DNA from: Aphanomyces cochlioides
Taxonomy: Eukaryota > Oomycota > Saprolegniomycetes > Saprolegniales > Verrucalvaceae
Length of the DNA: 64,000 nt
Direction of reading: 5' to 3'
Assembly: GCA_019828595.1 (NCBI GenBank)
Contig: JAHQRK010000017.1
Location: 992,001-1,056,000, forward strand
Positions 1 to 12,211 of the stretch are shown here, in pieces (the first letter of the stretch is position 1; each line of letters opens with the position of its first letter). The position numbers were made by a program, and so were the translations under genes. The notes beneath the pieces were generated by a model, which searched no databases, was not told where the DNA came from, and worked only from the letters and a program-made list of their open reading frames with translations.

Positions 1-59
1 TGACCATGGCGAGAGCGTTCACCCCAGCAAAAAAGTCGGCTTTGCCAGCTTTGCGCTTT

Positions 60-908
60 TTAGTAGTCCCTGAAGGAGATGTCAATACTCGAAGGGGTTT
101 CATGGGGAATACCTTTGACAGTCTTGTCCCCTTCGATGGGCTTCAAGTCTCCAGCCATCAAGTACTTCTTCTTTGCAAACTTGGCTTTGACCTTACTTTC
201 TTGGACCTGAGGATCCTCCTTAGGTTCCTCAATTTTTTCTGGTTGTGGGGGTTCAATAGGTTCGCCACGTGCAAGTTTATCGCGCATGGCTTCATACAAT
301 TCGCGCTTCATGGTTTGTTTTCGGATTTCTTGTCTGACAAGAAGTCGCTTTCGCAAAAGTTGCTTTATGTCTGCATCGGACAGACCTTTGATTGTTTCGT
401 CGTATCTGGTCACTTGTGGTCGGTTTGGTCGATTCGCAGCCGAAGCGAGACGACACAAATGCCTTGATGATACTACCGTGGTCGAATCTTGGGTTGTGTT
501 TTCATCGTTCTCGTTGCTTTCAATTTTTACGCTCTTTTCGCCACGCTATTTACAAACGAGTATGTCATGCATGGCGCACTTCAATGTGGTTACCTTGTCT
601 GACTTGGTGGTCTTCTCGGACGGCGCTGCTGCCTCCTTGACACATCCGGCTTGCTTTCCAGCCGTTAATTGTTCCGACAAAATCGACACGCCGCTTTTCA
701 TGGACGATTCCAAAGTGCGTAAATCTTTCCCCGTCATCATTGTTTTATAGTGCAACGACGCGTATTCATACACTTCTTGGACTGTCTTTGAGTCGATACT
801 TCGGGCAATTCGATTCCAGTCGGATCCGAACTGCTGAAGCCCGTGGATAAACTTGGATCGTTCGTCTTCACTCCACTGCGCGATCACGTCGACCATGAGA
901 CCACCCAT
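60..908 (-). CDS. SANT/Myb-domain protein, two exons
   Basis: CDS is complement(60..545, 594..908), 266 aa. The N-terminal third (about residues 10-55) reads as a SANT/Myb-like domain: a W-S-x-D-E-R start, then FGSDWNRIA and a helix ending in LHYK, as in chromatin or DNA-binding factors. The rest is charged, rich in Lys and Glu, and probably disordered, with a short Arg/Lys helix near residue 165. The two open frames lie in one register and are separated by an in-frame TAG. A 48-bp GTAACC...AATAG intron (546-593) removes that stop and keeps the frame, which fits the short introns of this window. A second Met at residue 5 could also be the start. Two TATCCGGATA motifs lie 178-204 bp upstream. 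The exact family is unknown; a nuclear role is inferred from the SANT fold only. Confidence 0.75.
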
Positions 909-2207
909 CCGCTTGTCCGTTCTTAATGTGCACTCGACGAATCTTTTTCAAAAATAAAATATATTTTTCACTTGATCTTTGTATACTAAACTCCAATCGT
1001 GCAATGAATTTTTTTTCCATTTAATTTGTTCCCGCCTTTCCCCAACGGAATCTGCAACTTACTTGCCGTTTGTATTGTTCTGGTTTATCCGGATAGGCTA
1101 GTTATCCGGATATCCAATCACAACACGGTTTTTGCACTCGTCTCCCGTAAAGTGCGCTTGTAACCGAACAATGAAACGCTTCCTCCCATGTCGTCTGACC
1201 TGGTCGGCAGCCAAAGCCGACTGACACTGCGGCAGTTGGACGAGCCATCTTGGTCAGATAGCGTTTCAATCAAGAGACTCATCTAGTCATGGTGAACGCG
1301 ACAGGATGCTCCCAAAAGATTGAAAAGAGTTCATCGACACGGATTTTTCATGAAGCCTCGGGACGATATATAGGTATGGACTTTAGCAGACCGAGAAGAG
1401 GAACTCTCTAAACTGCCATGATGCTAAATGTACATGCAATATCTGATTGCCTTAACTGCTCTAGACACAAGCGGGACGTACTGCTTGGGCTGTTGAGGCT
1501 TGACTTGACCAGAGCATAGGCATCACAAGGGGGGCATAAGATAAATATGGCGGTCGCTACTTTAGTGCTTGTAGACAAGACTACGTCTGGCGTGAATATT
1601 ATTGGTTTCGAAGAAATAGTGCAGTTTACGGTTGAATCAATGAAATGTTCGACCACGCCAGAGCTTACGAGCGTCATTTCAACGACACCTGAAGAAATGG
1701 CAGCAGCAGCCCACCATCGCCTACATCTGGGGCGACTAATCCCCCAGACGCGATTCCAACTAGCAGAATAGAAGGCATGCGCTGTAGTCACTGTTTCGAG
1801 TGCCTTTTCAGCGTGCATAACATTGCACGCCATATGCCTAGCAATGAATATGTCTATGCCTGGCCATGTCGATTGCTTCGACGAGTTGCCTGAGGCCGCA
1901 TGTCTTTGATTTGCTATCACCTCCATGACTAAATTGATCATTAAGAAAGATAATATATAGATTTTTGTATGCCAATAGAAAGAAAAAGTATTTTTCAATT
2001 TTTATTTTATCCAATTAGAAAGTTTTATTTATTTGATTGGCTATATTTAGTCATTTTTAGCCAATCAGAATGTTGTTGACGAAGTTCGAAGCCAACTCTC
2101 CTGCGACACACATGAGGAAGATTGACACTTTGCTGCCTACAGTACACAGCCCACAGCTTTCCTGCTCCACCTCCATCGAATTCGGAGTCCAGAACACCGT
2201 CTAAACC
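909..2207. other. intergenic region, no supported gene
   Basis: About 1.3 kb lies between the SANT gene (transcribed leftwards) and the mucin-like gene (rightwards). It holds the paired TATCCGGATA motifs at 1086-1112 and an AT-rich stretch at about 1930-2075 with several CCAAT/ATTGG boxes, including an inverted pair (gattggct near 2035, agccaatc near 2060). A 196-codon open frame on the minus strand (1408-1998) and a 74-codon frame on the plus strand (1547-1771) overlap each other. Neither has a recognisable domain, so I do not call them genes. Confidence 0.5.
1086..1112. promoter_or_regulatory. two TATCCGGATA palindromes upstream of the SANT gene
   Basis: Perfect 10-bp palindromes at 1086-1095 and 1103-1112, 17 bp apart start to start, lie 178 bp or more upstream of the SANT gene start at 908. 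The same motif occurs in clusters before other genes here (19480-19572, 40939-41066, 50369-50393). The spacing and self-complementarity suggest a homodimeric transcription-factor site; this is inference. Confidence 0.5.
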
Positions 2208-4187
2208 ATGCCGCGCACGCTCCTTGCTAGTGTGCTCGCAGCGCTGCTCCTCCCTTCAAGCACGGTGGCCACTGGCAAATGCCCTGGTGCTCAATACGAA
2301 GTGTCGTTGCTCGGATCAGGCACAACCTACTGCCTTGATGACCGACCGTGCTCGGGCAATTACGTCCAAGGCCAACCTGTCGCCAACTCGGCGTGCCCAG
2401 CGCAAGGCCAAATCTCCGTCTACGGCAAACATCAAATTGTAGCCCCTACATGCTGCGCCATCATCCATACCGACAAGAACGTCATTGGATGTGTCTTCCA
2501 GTCCCCTCAATTCCAGTGCGTCGGCCCAATCCCAGTACCGATTGCAACATTGCCACCTTCGGTTGTCGTCGACCCCAAAGCTAAAGAAGTCGATATCAAA
2601 CCCACTGCCGCCCCTGCCACAGTCCCAGTTGTCATTCCCACGACCACCATTGTACCAACTACGACTGCCGCTCCCACGACAACTGCTGCACCTACGACCA
2701 CTGTGGCCCCCACCACCACCGCAGCTCCAACTACGACTCTTGCTCCCACAACAACTGCTGTCCCAACGACGACCGCAGCTCCTACAACCACTCCAGCTCC
2801 TGTGACCACCACTGTTGCTCCTCCTGTCGCGGCTGCCACTGCTGCTGCTGTCGTCCCAGCTACTGTTCCTGAAAAGGCCATTGGTGGCTCTACTGGCAGT
2901 GGCAAAGTTGTTGTGGTTTCGAACGTCACTTCAAATGCCACAACTACTGCACCCCCTGCTGTCGTGCCTGATAAACTCGTTGAACAGATCACATACGACG
3001 CGTCGCAGTCGTGGATCCTCGAAGACAATGTGTCTTCCATCGTGATCAATGCCCCTGGTCGCGTCTTTGTGAGCAACTGGACGGAATGGCTCAGCTTTAA
3101 GAAGGAAGCAGCGTCCGAGTACCAAATGGCAGCAATTGTGATCTCTGGCACGTCGCTCGACAAATTTAATGTGCTCAACTCGAGCGACGCGTCGGTGGCC
3201 CTCATCCAAATGTTCAATCTCACGGCCACCGACGGCGTGCTCACGATTGAATTCGACCACCACACGAGCAATGAAGTCGTGGACGGCCAAATTCTCATCG
3301 AAGTCTTTGTCCGATATCCTGTCGTGACGAGCGTCGTCGTGCGCGGTCAAGCTGAAACGTACGTAGAAGGCGGTGTCTTGCGCGGTGAAAACATTTCGCT
3401 GTCGACTGAAGACGGTGACATGGTTGCTTTTGTCAACCAAACGGTCGCGAATGCACTTAGCCTCCAGTCGACCGGCGCAGGATCGCTCCAAGTGTCTGCC
3501 CAAGCTCTAACTGCCCTTGACTCGCTTGATGCCGTCACCGATAGCTCTGGCAACGTCGCGTATGTCGTTGGAAACATCACGGTGCGCAATGTGACGAGTG
3601 TCACGGCCGACGACGGCAGCATTCACATTTACTGCAAGAAGCTGAACATCAAGAACTTGACATCGCGAGTCCTTGGCAGCGGCTCGATTGCATTTGGACG
3701 CGGAACTGGCGTCTGCACGTACCATTCAGTTGAAATCTCGGGCAGTGGCTCTGTGTATGCTGGTCGCGTCCAGTGCACGGACGCCATGGTCAAAGTGGCG
3801 TACTCTGGCCGAGGTGATGCCGTTGTTCAAGCGACCAACTCAATTCTTACCGATGTCCGTGGCCCTGGCAATGTGCTTTACTACAACACACCACCAAAGA
3901 TTTACCCGACGTACAAGAAGCATTTCTTCTTGACGACAAGCTACAAAGCCAACGTGACCGACACCTTTGTCGGCCCCCCACCAGTTCATGAAGCCAAGGA
4001 ATTCCATCTCGGAGTTCCCGTCGGCGATTCGTGGCTCGGCTCGTTGACAGCACTCGACTTGGATCGCATCATTTTGTACGGCTGCCTTATTTTTGTCATC
4101 ATTGCTGCTATCGTCGCTGGCTACAAGTGGTACAGCGTCTACAAGACTCAAAAGCAAGCGCGTGGCGAATACCAGCCTCTGCAGTAG
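2208..4187 (+). CDS. secreted/type I membrane mucin-like surface protein with GIN-like beta domain
   Basis: Single exon, 659 aa. Residues 1-22 are a clear signal peptide. A Cys-rich module with 8 cysteines follows (about residues 24-105). Next is a Thr/Ala/Pro linker with nine copies of a 6-residue period PTTTxx (about 2638-2805), a likely O-glycosylation mucin stalk. Then comes a roughly 330-residue region with many N-glycosylation sequons and Gly/Ser/Val repeats such as GSGSxxAG. It resembles head-GIN/auto-transporter-adhesin type beta-helix domains (DUF2807-like), by pattern recognition only. The C-terminus has one membrane helix (about residues 617-639) and a short basic tail ending in YQPLQ, a YxxPhi-type sorting signal. 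I infer a glycosylated cell-surface or endomembrane protein. The stop lies 61 bp from the stop of the convergent RME-8 gene. Confidence 0.85.
   Translation: MPRTLLASVLAALLLPSSTVATGKCPGAQYEVSLLGSGTTYCLDDRPCSGNYVQGQPVANSACPAQGQISVYGKHQIVAPTCCAIIHTDKNVIGCVFQSPQFQCVGPIPVPIATLPPSVVVDPKAKEVDIKPTAAPATVPVVIPTTTIVPTTTAAPTTTAAPTTTVAPTTTAAPTTTLAPTTTAVPTTTAAPTTTPAPVTTTVAPPVAAATAAAVVPATVPEKAIGGSTGSGKVVVVSNVTSNATTTAPPAVVPDKLVEQITYDASQSWILEDNVSSIVINAPGRVFVSNWTEWLSFKKEAASEYQMAAIVISGTSLDKFNVLNSSDASVALIQMFNLTATDGVLTIEFDHHTSNEVVDGQILIEVFVRYPVVTSVVVRGQAETYVEGGVLRGENISLSTEDGDMVAFVNQTVANALSLQSTGAGSLQVSAQALTALDSLDAVTDSSGNVAYVVGNITVRNVTSVTADDGSIHIYCKKLNIKNLTSRVLGSGSIAFGRGTGVCTYHSVEISGSGSVYAGRVQCTDAMVKVAYSGRGDAVVQATNSILTDVRGPGNVLYYNTPPKIYPTYKKHFFLTTSYKANVTDTFVGPPPVHEAKEFHLGVPVGDSWLGSLTALDLDRIILYGCLIFVIIAAIVAGYKWYSVYKTQKQARGEYQPLQ
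2638..2805 (+). repeat. 18-bp (6-codon) degenerate tandem repeat coding PTTTxx
   Basis: About nine imperfect 18-nt units encode PTTT followed by two small residues (AA, VA, LA, AV, PA). Codon usage differs between units, so the protein repeat is kept while the DNA has diverged; this suggests selection on a mucin-like stalk. Confidence 0.8.
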
Positions 4188-4248
4188 TGTACACTTAAGG
4201 CATGTAGTCAATTGACGACAGACATTGTTTTGATATTCCCTCTATGAT

Positions 4249-7200
4249 CTACCGAAAGAAATTTTTGAGTTTTTGCGTCGCGGGGAGTTTCCTCGACGAA
4301 TGAACTACTGATGGAGGAGCAGAGGATGTGGATGACGTTGCCTTTGACGCCAAGAAATTCCGGATCATTGTATCGGCGCCAGCCGCTGGGCCGACCAAGA
4401 ACTTATCCTCAGGTTGCTTTCGAACCTCGTCCGTTGGCTCATGACGATAGACTTTATCCCATTTCTTGTGTTTCTTGAGAATATGATGCGCCAGCGATGC
4501 TTGAGTACGATGCTATTGCAAAGGTAGTCGGAAGGTCAGGATAACAAAAAATACCTGCTCAAGCATATTGAGCGTGGCGATGACAGTCGCACGAGCCAAA
4601 CTAGGATTTGCAACGTGCTGCAGCGTCTGCGGGTGTTCAATCATTTCGAGCAAGAACTCGATGTAGTTTAAGCCACAAACGATCGCCACGACATTCTTGT
4701 TTGAGTTTTTGTCGCCGTCGTCTGGAAACGAGAGCAAGAATCGTCGAATGATTTCTAAAATAAAAGCAAGCTCCGTGTGGTAGTCACGGTTATTGTTGAC
4801 TCGGCAGTGCGAGATGAGGCGGCTCAAAATGTTGAACGGCGAGTAGGCCAGCGATGCAACAATGCGCGGCGACACAAACAAGACGCGAAACACGCGCAAG
4901 AGATTGATTTCGACGGCAACCGCCTCTTCTTCACGAATTCCCTTGTGCGCTGTGAAGTGATTCTGGAGGAGCACAAAGAGCGTGCCCAGTTTGTCAGTGT
5001 ATTTCCACGCCGCAATGTCGTCCAAATGGGATGGGTACACCTACATAGTTGTATCAGATCAAAATGAAAGGACACAAAATACTCGTAGAGCACAAATAAT
5101 GCATGATGTAATGATGGGTAACAGTTGGGTTTGTTGGCGCACGGCCATGATCAAGTCTGGACTAAAACTAGATCGTTGTGAGAGCGACGTAACGAGGGCT
5201 TGGCTAATTGTTTCAAAATCTTCCAACAGACATTCCAAGAAGAATCTATCGAGACAAGAGTTATGAAGATGTAAGACATATTTCAATGTACTTTGGGTCA
5301 CGGAGAGGATGAATTGGGTTCTCCAAGTACAAGAGCAAGTAGACATCGCCGATCATTGGGTAAGGATAGACTTGGGCATAATCAATTTCAAATTCCTTCA
5401 ATTCGTCCGAGACCACACCAGAGTCGGTGCACTGGTTGACCAAGATAGAAAGATGGAGCATTTCACGATAGCAATGCGAACGTAGGGTTTCATTCCAAAC
5501 TAAATCTGGTGCTTCGTAATGACTCTACATTCATTTGAGCACATTTCAGCATCGACAGAATTAAAGTACCTGAAGAATCGTCGCTACATTCTGCGGTGCA
5601 GTCGTAATTTCATAAATAAGAGCAACGGGGAGAAGCCGTACCATGACATTCATTGTCTCTTCAAGTACTAAACTCGACGGTCCACCCAAGATGCTAATAA
5701 TTTTCGCTGCTGGAACTTGCATTGTTTGACCGAAATTGTTGGAATCGTCCGTGATGGATGACATGTCTGAAATATGGAATGTCCACAGCAGGACATGGTA
5801 AAACCATATCGACGAGGCCATATATTGCGCGATTGTAGTGCACGAACCACACAAAGAGCCCACGATTTCAAGGACCGCGCTGCTGTTTTCATCTTCTAAC
5901 AAGGCTGCATGCATCAGCAACGGGAAATAGTCTGCTCGATATAGCACGTCTGCAAACGTTTTGCTCTTGGCCAGAGCGACCAACACGGCCAAGGCATATT
6001 TTTGAAATGCACCAAAGACGTCAATTGGCACCAATTGCACAACGTTGGGTCCTGTCGACATTGCTTTGTGACCTGGAGAAAGCACAAAGCTGAACAAAGT
6101 AGCGAGTCCAGAATCGTCGCCAAGGATGCAAGCCTCGACCTGAGTTGACGCAGCAGAGGCAACTTTCGCAAGAACACCAATAGCTGTTTCACGGAAATAT
6201 ACGATCAACTCGGTCGTGAGGCCCCAACCCACGACGGATGTCGAGTTGAGTTGACCATTCCGAATAAATTCAACCACGGACGCATAGAATCGAGCGGAAA
6301 GCCCCAATTGCCGTACGAAGTCAATCATATCTGTTGGTTGAGGCGTCGAATTGAGCGATGCAAATAGCGGTGCGATGTATACTTCTTCAACTATGCACTC
6401 TTCTTTTAAGGCTGAGTACCGGAAAGCGAGGGCATTTTCAACACTTGGAAATGGATCATCTATCTTCACGAACGGGACGAGGAACTCGTTGAATTCAGAA
6501 CGCATAGCTGCAGTCCAAATCAATCGATGACTTCGTGTGTCGCGATGGAAGAGATTGAGAAACTTATGACGCGAAGGATTTGTCGACTGGAAGTACAAAT
6601 TTGGAGTCAAAATAGAGTTGCAAATCGTTTGCATCGCAAGATTTGCATTGGCGGCACAGATTGCATCCACAGCCAACGTCGCAAGAAAGTTTTTGGTTTC
6701 AGCAGCGAAGTCGCAAATGGTCGCATTGTGATTGCCAAACAGAACTGTCTCCTTTAAGTTTGTTGTGACGTCGGCTTCATTCACGTCAATGTCATATGCA
6801 AACCACATGTAGAACAAGTGCCATACAATTCCACTTGTTGCTAGGCGTCCTTGCAGCTCCGGAGACTCGCACATTGAAGCAAGAGCTACGAAGATTCGTC
6901 ATTTCCATGCGCAGAAACGACTGACTTACTGTCCAAAGTATGGCGAACGACAACAAATAGCGGTTCACTTGGTACGGCTTTGTTGTGGTAATACCAGAGA
7001 ATATGCCAGCACTTTGGCAGCACGTCTTTACTTTGAGTAATCCAACTACGTCCACCAGCTGAGGTGGCCAACCCTGCAATTGTCTGTATGATGTAGCTCG
7101 TCAAAGTCGTAAACATTTCTCTTTCATCTTCGTTGTTGATCATATTTTCGACGCAATATCGGAGTACATCTTGAATAACACCAACGCGTTCTTCTTGCAA

Positions 7201-10200
7201 AAGCAATTGATAGTTTTGAGGTGCCACTGAGCAGGAGGCATATAATAACTCAGCAGCCAAAATTGATAAATTCATTTGCTCTTCATGAGACGTAAGAGCT
7301 GGAACATTTTGTTCATATGTGCAATGACTGTGGAGGAGATTCAACAGCAGAGAATACGCTTCAAAGGAATACACTGTTAAATCTTCAGCGTGCCTTTTGA
7401 AGAGCTTCAACTGGGCCCGCAAAATTAGAGACAAATTGACTGCATCGTAGCCAGCTGTGAGCAGACTTTCACGAGGGCTAGTCAACACTGTATACGCGAC
7501 TTGGATATCTTCGTATCTACGCAAACGACATGAATAATTGACGGTAGAATATGAATACCGTTGCAATTTAGTTGGATCGCCTTGGGCTTTTTCTGGGCAA
7601 ATATCTTGGCACAGTACCTTGTACGCTTGGCGAATGTCATCTCCATCCTGGATTTGCAAGATTTGCATTGCTTCGTCATGGGAGAGAGTTGAAGCTTTCC
7701 GATTAGCTTCTTTCGACCATTCGAAACCTAATGCGTCCAAGAAAATTCCTGAGTCTTCCACAATAATATCCTCCACGGCATCGCAATACTGTCCCAAGTA
7801 GTAACCATGACAAAAGACTTCATTGGCCAAGTCTTCATAGATGACTGGAGCCATTGGGTGAAAGTCAAAAGGTCGCGCGACATCTTGCTGTAATAGTGAT
7901 CGATAATCGCTCAAGTGATTGAAACAGCATTCCCATAAGTGTTGTCGCATCTTTTTGTTCCAAATGATATGGTGCGATTCGGTATCTTCACAGAATATAG
8001 CAGCAAATTCGTCTCTCGGCAGTTTATCTAGCTGAACAATCAAAGCGCGTGGCAGCAGATCAGAGAGGACATGGCGCACCGTCCCGAGAATAGTTGTCTG
8101 GGTCTTGTGAGTGAGCTTTAAGAAACGGGCAAAATCGGCAAAGGCAGTTCCCTTGTAGAGGAAAAGCATGTAGAAGACTCCAGTCATGTACAATTGCTCC
8201 GAGTCGAGTGACAAATGTACCAAGACATGCATGATGAGCTCATTCAATTTGGGCAATTCATAAACCATCAACAACGAGGCTATCTCGGCAAACTTGGCAG
8301 TGGCATATTGTCGTCCCAGAGGAATTGGATAGACAGCTGCGTCGGGGGACACCAAGGGGTTGCTCTTGAGCAACGCAATCAAGATTTGAACTGCATCATG
8401 TGCAACAGCTACCGAGTTGAACGATTCATCCATGCATAATTCCCATTTGAGCTGCGAATAAGCACTGAGGGGGACACCATTAATTTGAATGGCAGAAGTA
8501 GGTTGGCCAGATTCAACAAGGTATTGGCGCAACCCATCGACAGTCACCAAAGTCTCACCGTCGTGGCTCCAAGTCGGAATTTGCGCAGTCTTCTTACGCT
8601 GGGATGTATGGGCCATTTGAATAAGCTCGACAAGCAAAGTTACGGTATTCTGCTCTCGAAGTACTTTGGCCCCATGAGCAGGGACTTTAGTAATACTGCG
8701 AAGAGCATGTAATAAATGAACTAGCAAATTCCGACGAGTTGTTTCTCGTAGCATGAGCAGCAAGTGAGCGAGATCTTCAGTAGGTAAGGTATATTCGTCT
8801 TCGTACATCCATGCTACATACGTCATGGCACGCAGACAAGTGATGCTCCATTCCATATTGCCGCGAAACTCTGCATCGCCATGTTCACGAAGCAATTTCT
8901 TGTACAATGCATTGACAAATCGCTTGGGTTTCTTGATCATTATTTCCTCCTTGTGCACTGGCCGTCGAAATGCGTCCTCCAAATTTGTCACGTCAATTGG
9001 AGCCACTTGACAGCTCAGTAAGTGGCGTAAATACAAGCCATCGACAACAAATTCAGCCTCAAGGCTCTGGTATGTAACACTGAAGTCTTCATAATTCCAA
9101 ACAACTGCTGAATGAGCGACATTGGCTTCGCGGAGCTCGTGGATTTCATGTACGAGAGCGTTACGGAGTTCTTCTCGCGTTGTAGTCGTCCAGACCAAGT
9201 CGATGGTTTCGTGATCTTGTTGTACCATGTGGAATAAGATCCTAAAATTTTCTTCGGACGGACCACGATCAACCGTCTGAGTCGTCGTCGGTGCGTCTCG
9301 TCCGAGATTTATCGCACGTCGAAGCATTTGGAGGTTGAAGAAGCCTCCTTTGACACTTTGGCGCGCTGGAGACGATGGTCGTCCCAATATCCTCGACGAG
9401 TTGAAATCTTCATCAAATACATCACCCTTTGTCTTAATTTGCACTCGATCGAGCAATTTCGTGGACGACATTGAACTTTCAAGCGCGTCCGAGAAGGAAT
9501 CACGATCAGTAAATGAAATTTCGCTCAAAATGCGTCGCGATGTGATCAATTCGGAGTTGAACTCTCCAAATTTATCCATGAACGTAGTTTTTTCCAGCTC
9601 ATCCAGTTGGTACGCTTCTGCTGGCGAGAGCATTCGCATGTCCAAGCAAGAGACCAATCCTGGAGGGAAAATGCGCCTGAGAAGCTGCTTGGCTGGTGCA
9701 TGGTCGCTCATCCACATCGTAATCATATAGCGACTCACGCAGCGCTGGTCAAACGAAGGGTCAAAGATGGCTTGATACAAATGCTGAAGCACCAAACCTT
9801 GTCGCAGCGCAGCATCTTTGATTGATGCTGCTTCATTCGGCGCACACAATCGCAATACGGTTTGCACAAGCTGTGTGCAGGATTCCACCGTCATAGCACA
9901 ACGAGATTGAAAAAGCAGTCTAGCAAGGAATAAAGTTTTGTCCGATGCAAAATAACTTACTTGATGAGAGAATCGTATTGCGGCACCAACTTTTCCACAA
10001 TCATGTGCACGGCTGTTGCATCTGTAGAGTGGCGATGCGAGCACAAAGCTCCTTCGAGGACTTTCAAACTGCCCATGAGACTAAGGGGCCCCGCTCGATT
10101 TTGAGCGAACTTTCCCAAGCCAGAGATTAAAGCCATCACAATTTTTTCGTTGCCAAAGACCAAACGTTTGTTTATTGTTTCTGCCTCAATATTTGTCGAT

Positions 10201-12055
10201 CGTCGTTCAACAGCTGGGTCGTCTACAAATTTGTCAAAAAAGCTAAGCGAACTCTGGATTTTCTAGGTGTACCTGAGTTATCTAGCATACTCGACGTTGA
10301 TGACGACGTTGTGGGCATTGTGAGTCGTTGAAGAAGTAGTGCCGCCCAAAAAACAGTTAGCTCGTCATCGGCTTGGAGGAAATGTTGGACACTGTCGACA
10401 ACTTGAGGCAGATGCAATAATTCCCGATAGCCATAAAATGATGCCGCGATGCGACAAATACACTGAAGTAGAATCACAGCCATGCGTGGCGCAGGAGGCT
10501 GACAGGTTGCAACATTATGGAGCTGCACTGCCAAGGGCTTAAGTGCATCCAGAACAATCGATCGCTTTGTGTGGTACTGAACGCCGCTGATAGGAACGTT
10601 TGCATTGAATTCGCTTGCAATATCGACGAGCCTACAGATCCGTGACAAATTTGTCATGGGATATAAACAAACCCTCGACCAGCGGCAGCTCCTGCGCGGA
10701 TACCAGTTCCCGAAGTATATTTTCCAACAGCAGCTAGCCGCTTGAGAAAGGTGGCTCCAATGGACGAGTCGCCAAAAAAGCTGGTGCTTTCTGACACATC
10801 TTCGATAGCAAAGCGTGGTAAGAGCCGTAATCCAGTCTGACTTGGCGTTGAGCAAATTTCAAGGAAAGAAACGTCACGGTCTGATGTCATCACAGCGTCA
10901 AACAGAGCGGCGAGGACGCCGTCTCTGTCAGGACAAGCGTACATGCGCTTGGTACCATTGATAAACTCGAGCTCAAATTGTGACGTGCCAGGATGTCGCA
11001 CGACGTCAAAGATAGATTTCAATGGGAAACTCGCCACGACTGGCGTCGCACCAGTCGCCGATTTTACATCGAGCTCAACAAGATTACCAGGAATAAGCGC
11101 AAGAACGCGACGGACTGGTTTCTGAATGTGGAAGTGAACACAAATGACATGGAGAAACGATGTACCTCGTTGCGCTTGGAGAATTTCTGAACTGCGAATT
11201 GGACAATGCAATCGGCTTCTTCAAATATTGGTTTGTCCTCCTCAACTTGCTCCAGCGTAAGAGTCCCACGCGTGGCAATTCGAAGTCCGATGCGGGCTGC
11301 AGCTTTCTCGACACTACCAAGTAGCAAGGTGCGGTTTGCTGTAAAGAAAATTGTCTGTTTGCCTCGGCAGCCAACAACAAATCCAGAGGTCGAATTCGAC
11401 ACGGTCGTCAAGTGCTCCACGTCGGGATATGAAAATCGCGCCATGACAGAGGCTTGGGCAGTCCCTGGGAGGAATTCTTTGTACAGAAGTCCATCTGGCG
11501 CAATTTCCAGAATGCAGTTCCGTTCGTTGCCATGACGTGTCAATTTGGTAGCGTTGCATTGCAATGGTGTCGATCCTCGGGATGACATCGATAGAGCCAT
11601 ATTAGCAGCATGGAGGCGGAGAAATTCAGTGAGAAGATACGCGCGGTATTTGTATCGTAATTTCAATTGTTCTTCTTTCTTTGGTCCTTGAATCGTCAAC
11701 GTAAACACCTACAGGAACAACGACGAATAGTCCAAAGAAAGCTCGATTCTCGTCGTACATTGTCGTCATTTGGGTCGAGTTCGAGCGAGATAAAGGATTG
11801 AAAGGACCAACTGTTGGTCACGTCAAAGTCTTTCGGGTCGATTGTGCAGAATCGAGTGGCGGACAAGGCAAAAATACGCTCGTATTTTCCTTTCCATGAC
11901 AATTTGGTCGTCTGGAAACGCGCCACAAACTCATCAGGGTTGTCCGGCAAGCCTGGCGTTCCACTCGACCGTCTCGAGTCGGTGTGGGCGCTGCGAGGAG
12001 AGTCGGCCATGGAATCTGGTCCTTCCACGGATGCCCGAATTTGTCGCAATGACAT
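4249..12055 (-). CDS. DNAJC13: DnaJ homolog subfamily C member 13 (RME-8), endosomal co-chaperone
   Basis: Twelve exons: complement(4249..4512, 4555..5040, 5083..5245, 5292..5524, 5570..6885, 6930..7516, 7559..9919, 9961..10222, 10273..10631, 10673..11121, 11166..11708, 11759..12055), about 2439 aa (human about 2240). All junctions are GT-AG and the frame closes. The N-terminus carries the RME-8 PH-like region (TTKLSWKGKYERIF...VTNSW). A J domain lies in the middle (about 7480-7680), and the family's IWN-type repeats appear four times (LVWTT, IIWNKKMR, LIWTAAMR, LVWNETLR). RME-8 recruits Hsc70 to early endosomes for clathrin and retromer-dependent sorting. Odd point: the J-domain HPD tripeptide reads CPE. 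The 42-bp intron in the J domain is a multiple of three without a stop, so it could be missed. The start is chosen at the Met before the PH-like part; the frame is open to a Met at 12211. Confidence 0.9.
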
Positions 12056-12211
12056 CCTTGTGTTTGACACACGTTCCGAACGTGTTTCAAACGCCTGACA
12101 TTCAGTCGACAATCGTTTCAGACGTCTTTTACGAGTTTTTGGCATGAAACTGGTCGTTACAATGCACAGCGTGGTGGACAATCTGCAGTACTTCAATTCA
12201 CCAGACGGCAT

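Noticed and set aside
1408..1998. 196-codon minus-strand open frame
   Set aside because: No domain, odd composition, overlaps an opposite open frame, and lies in an AT-rich promoter-like region.
2507..3298. 263-codon minus-strand open frame with Val/Gly repeats
   Set aside because: It is antisense to the PTTT repeat of the mucin-like gene; the repeat keeps all frames open.
10223..10272. RME-8 intron with an internal TTAG acceptor at the expected position
   Set aside because: Using that nearer acceptor breaks the frame; the TTTGTAG acceptor 20 bp further restores it, so no frameshift is claimed.
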